From positions 4,278,001 to 4,342,000 of the forward strand of contig NZ_CP031704.1 of assembly GCF_003428335.1 (NCBI RefSeq): a stretch of 64,000 nt of DNA, given 5' to 3'. Shown here piece by piece: positions 63,623-64,000 of this stretch (position 1 is the stretch's first letter; each line of letters starts with the position of its first letter). The notes under the pieces are model-generated. The model ran no database searches. It had not been told where the DNA came from and worked only from the letters and a program-made list of their open reading frames with translations. Source of the stretch: Solimonas sp. K1W22B-7 (GTDB lineage: Bacteria > Pseudomonadota > Gammaproteobacteria > Nevskiales > Nevskiaceae). Made by a program: the position numbers and the translations under genes.

Positions 63623-64000
63623 TTTGATCCTTTGCGCGATTGGCCAGACGCTTCATCGCCAGGAGGGTTTCGGCTCGGGGGAAGCGCAAGGCCAAGCCGG
63701 GAAAACTCTCATCCGTGAGGGCAGCGTCGTACTCCGTATCGAAATCGAAGGGCTCCGCGACGAAAACATCCAGCCGCGTTTCACGGTACGCCTCTGACCA
63801 GAAGTTCAGGACGACCATGCCCTTGTCCCGTATCAGGGCTCCGCGCCGGTCGGCATCGGAAAACTGCTCCACGCCCACTGGCACCGCTGGACGGTAACCG
63901 GCACGCTCCAGCGCGGCGAACGCCTTCTGGATATTGCCAGCCTCCAGCTGCACTACAAGATCGACGTCGTAAGTCACGCGATCAAAGCCGTGTGCCTGCA
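63585..64000 (-). CDS. Nucleotidyltransferase-like protein, C-terminal part (runs off right edge)
   Basis: The frame is open to the window end, so the true start lies outside; the GTG at 63977 is probably internal. The visible part reads HGFDRVTYDVDLVVQLEAGN, then LERAGYRP and [19 protein letters not shown], a pattern seen in minimal nucleotidyltransferases of the AbiEii/MNT type (RxTxDxDLxV). It could be half of a toxin-antitoxin or HEPN/MNT pair, or a housekeeping nucleotidyltransferase. Confidence 0.6.
   Translation of the reverse strand, partial: QAHGFDRVTYDVDLVVQLEAGNIQKAFAALERAGYRPAVPVGVEQFSDADRRGALIRDKGMVVLNFWSEAYRETRLDVFVAEPFDFDTEYDAALTDESFPGLALRFPRAETLLAMKRLANRAKDQNDILFLESIIDR

Overview
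The window is high-GC, almost tandem protein-coding DNA with no rRNA, tRNA, CRISPR array or insertion sequence that I can see. Gene content fits an aerobic, catabolically versatile gammaproteobacterium, possibly of the Nevskiales/Solimonas type. The clues are a TtpC-type TonB operon, PDH-like E2 chemistry, a wax-ester synthase-type acyltransferase and a GTGGGAGCGG-type hairpin repeat. The genus is an inference. Most of the first 50 kb is catabolism of a hydrophobic, probably alicyclic or steroid-like, CoA-activated substrate. The exact substrate cannot be read from the sequence.

Region A (1-13131, all minus strand) runs hyuB-like, hyuA-like and two class III CoA-transferases. It continues with an AraC regulator, cytochrome P450, SDR, [2Fe-2S] ferredoxin, a 3-ketosteroid-1-dehydrogenase-like flavoprotein, a small ORF, a crotonase and a phosphotransferase cut by the left edge. 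Region B (13402-23462, minus) is envelope and signalling: a secreted RNase T2-fold protein that has lost its catalytic residues, a TonB-like protein, a response regulator with histidine kinase, and a complete DUF3450/TtpC/ExbB/ExbD/ExbD/TonB/TPR energy-transduction operon.

Region C (23543-49618) is a second, larger catabolic block with several short operons. It contains a ferredoxin reductase, five SDRs, two acyl-CoA ligases, a CoA-transferase, two TetR regulators and a thiolase. It also holds a split 2-oxoacid dehydrogenase (E1 alpha, E1 beta, free lipoyl domain, free E2 catalytic domain), mmsA, a WS/DGAT-like acyltransferase, an HSL-type esterase, an amidohydrolase, an SCP2-thiolase/DUF35 pair and a small ferredoxin. 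Eight promoter regions in this block share a near-palindromic 11-bp core, CAACANTGTTG. It usually sits 3-4 bp downstream of a -10-like hexamer, and one copy lies just upstream of the TetR gene at 33139-33825. This looks like a local regulon under one repressor and is the main discovery in the window.

Region D (49960-64000) is mixed. It begins with a membrane protein carrying a degenerate class III cyclase domain fused to a C-terminal winged-helix DNA-binding domain, then a small membrane protein, an ankyrin protein and tadA. Next come an aldo/keto reductase, an MFS exporter and LysR, then a lower-GC SDR/AraC pair that looks imported. An SDR, a DsbA-like protein and a second LysR follow, then guaA and a nucleotidyltransferase-like gene cut by the right edge.
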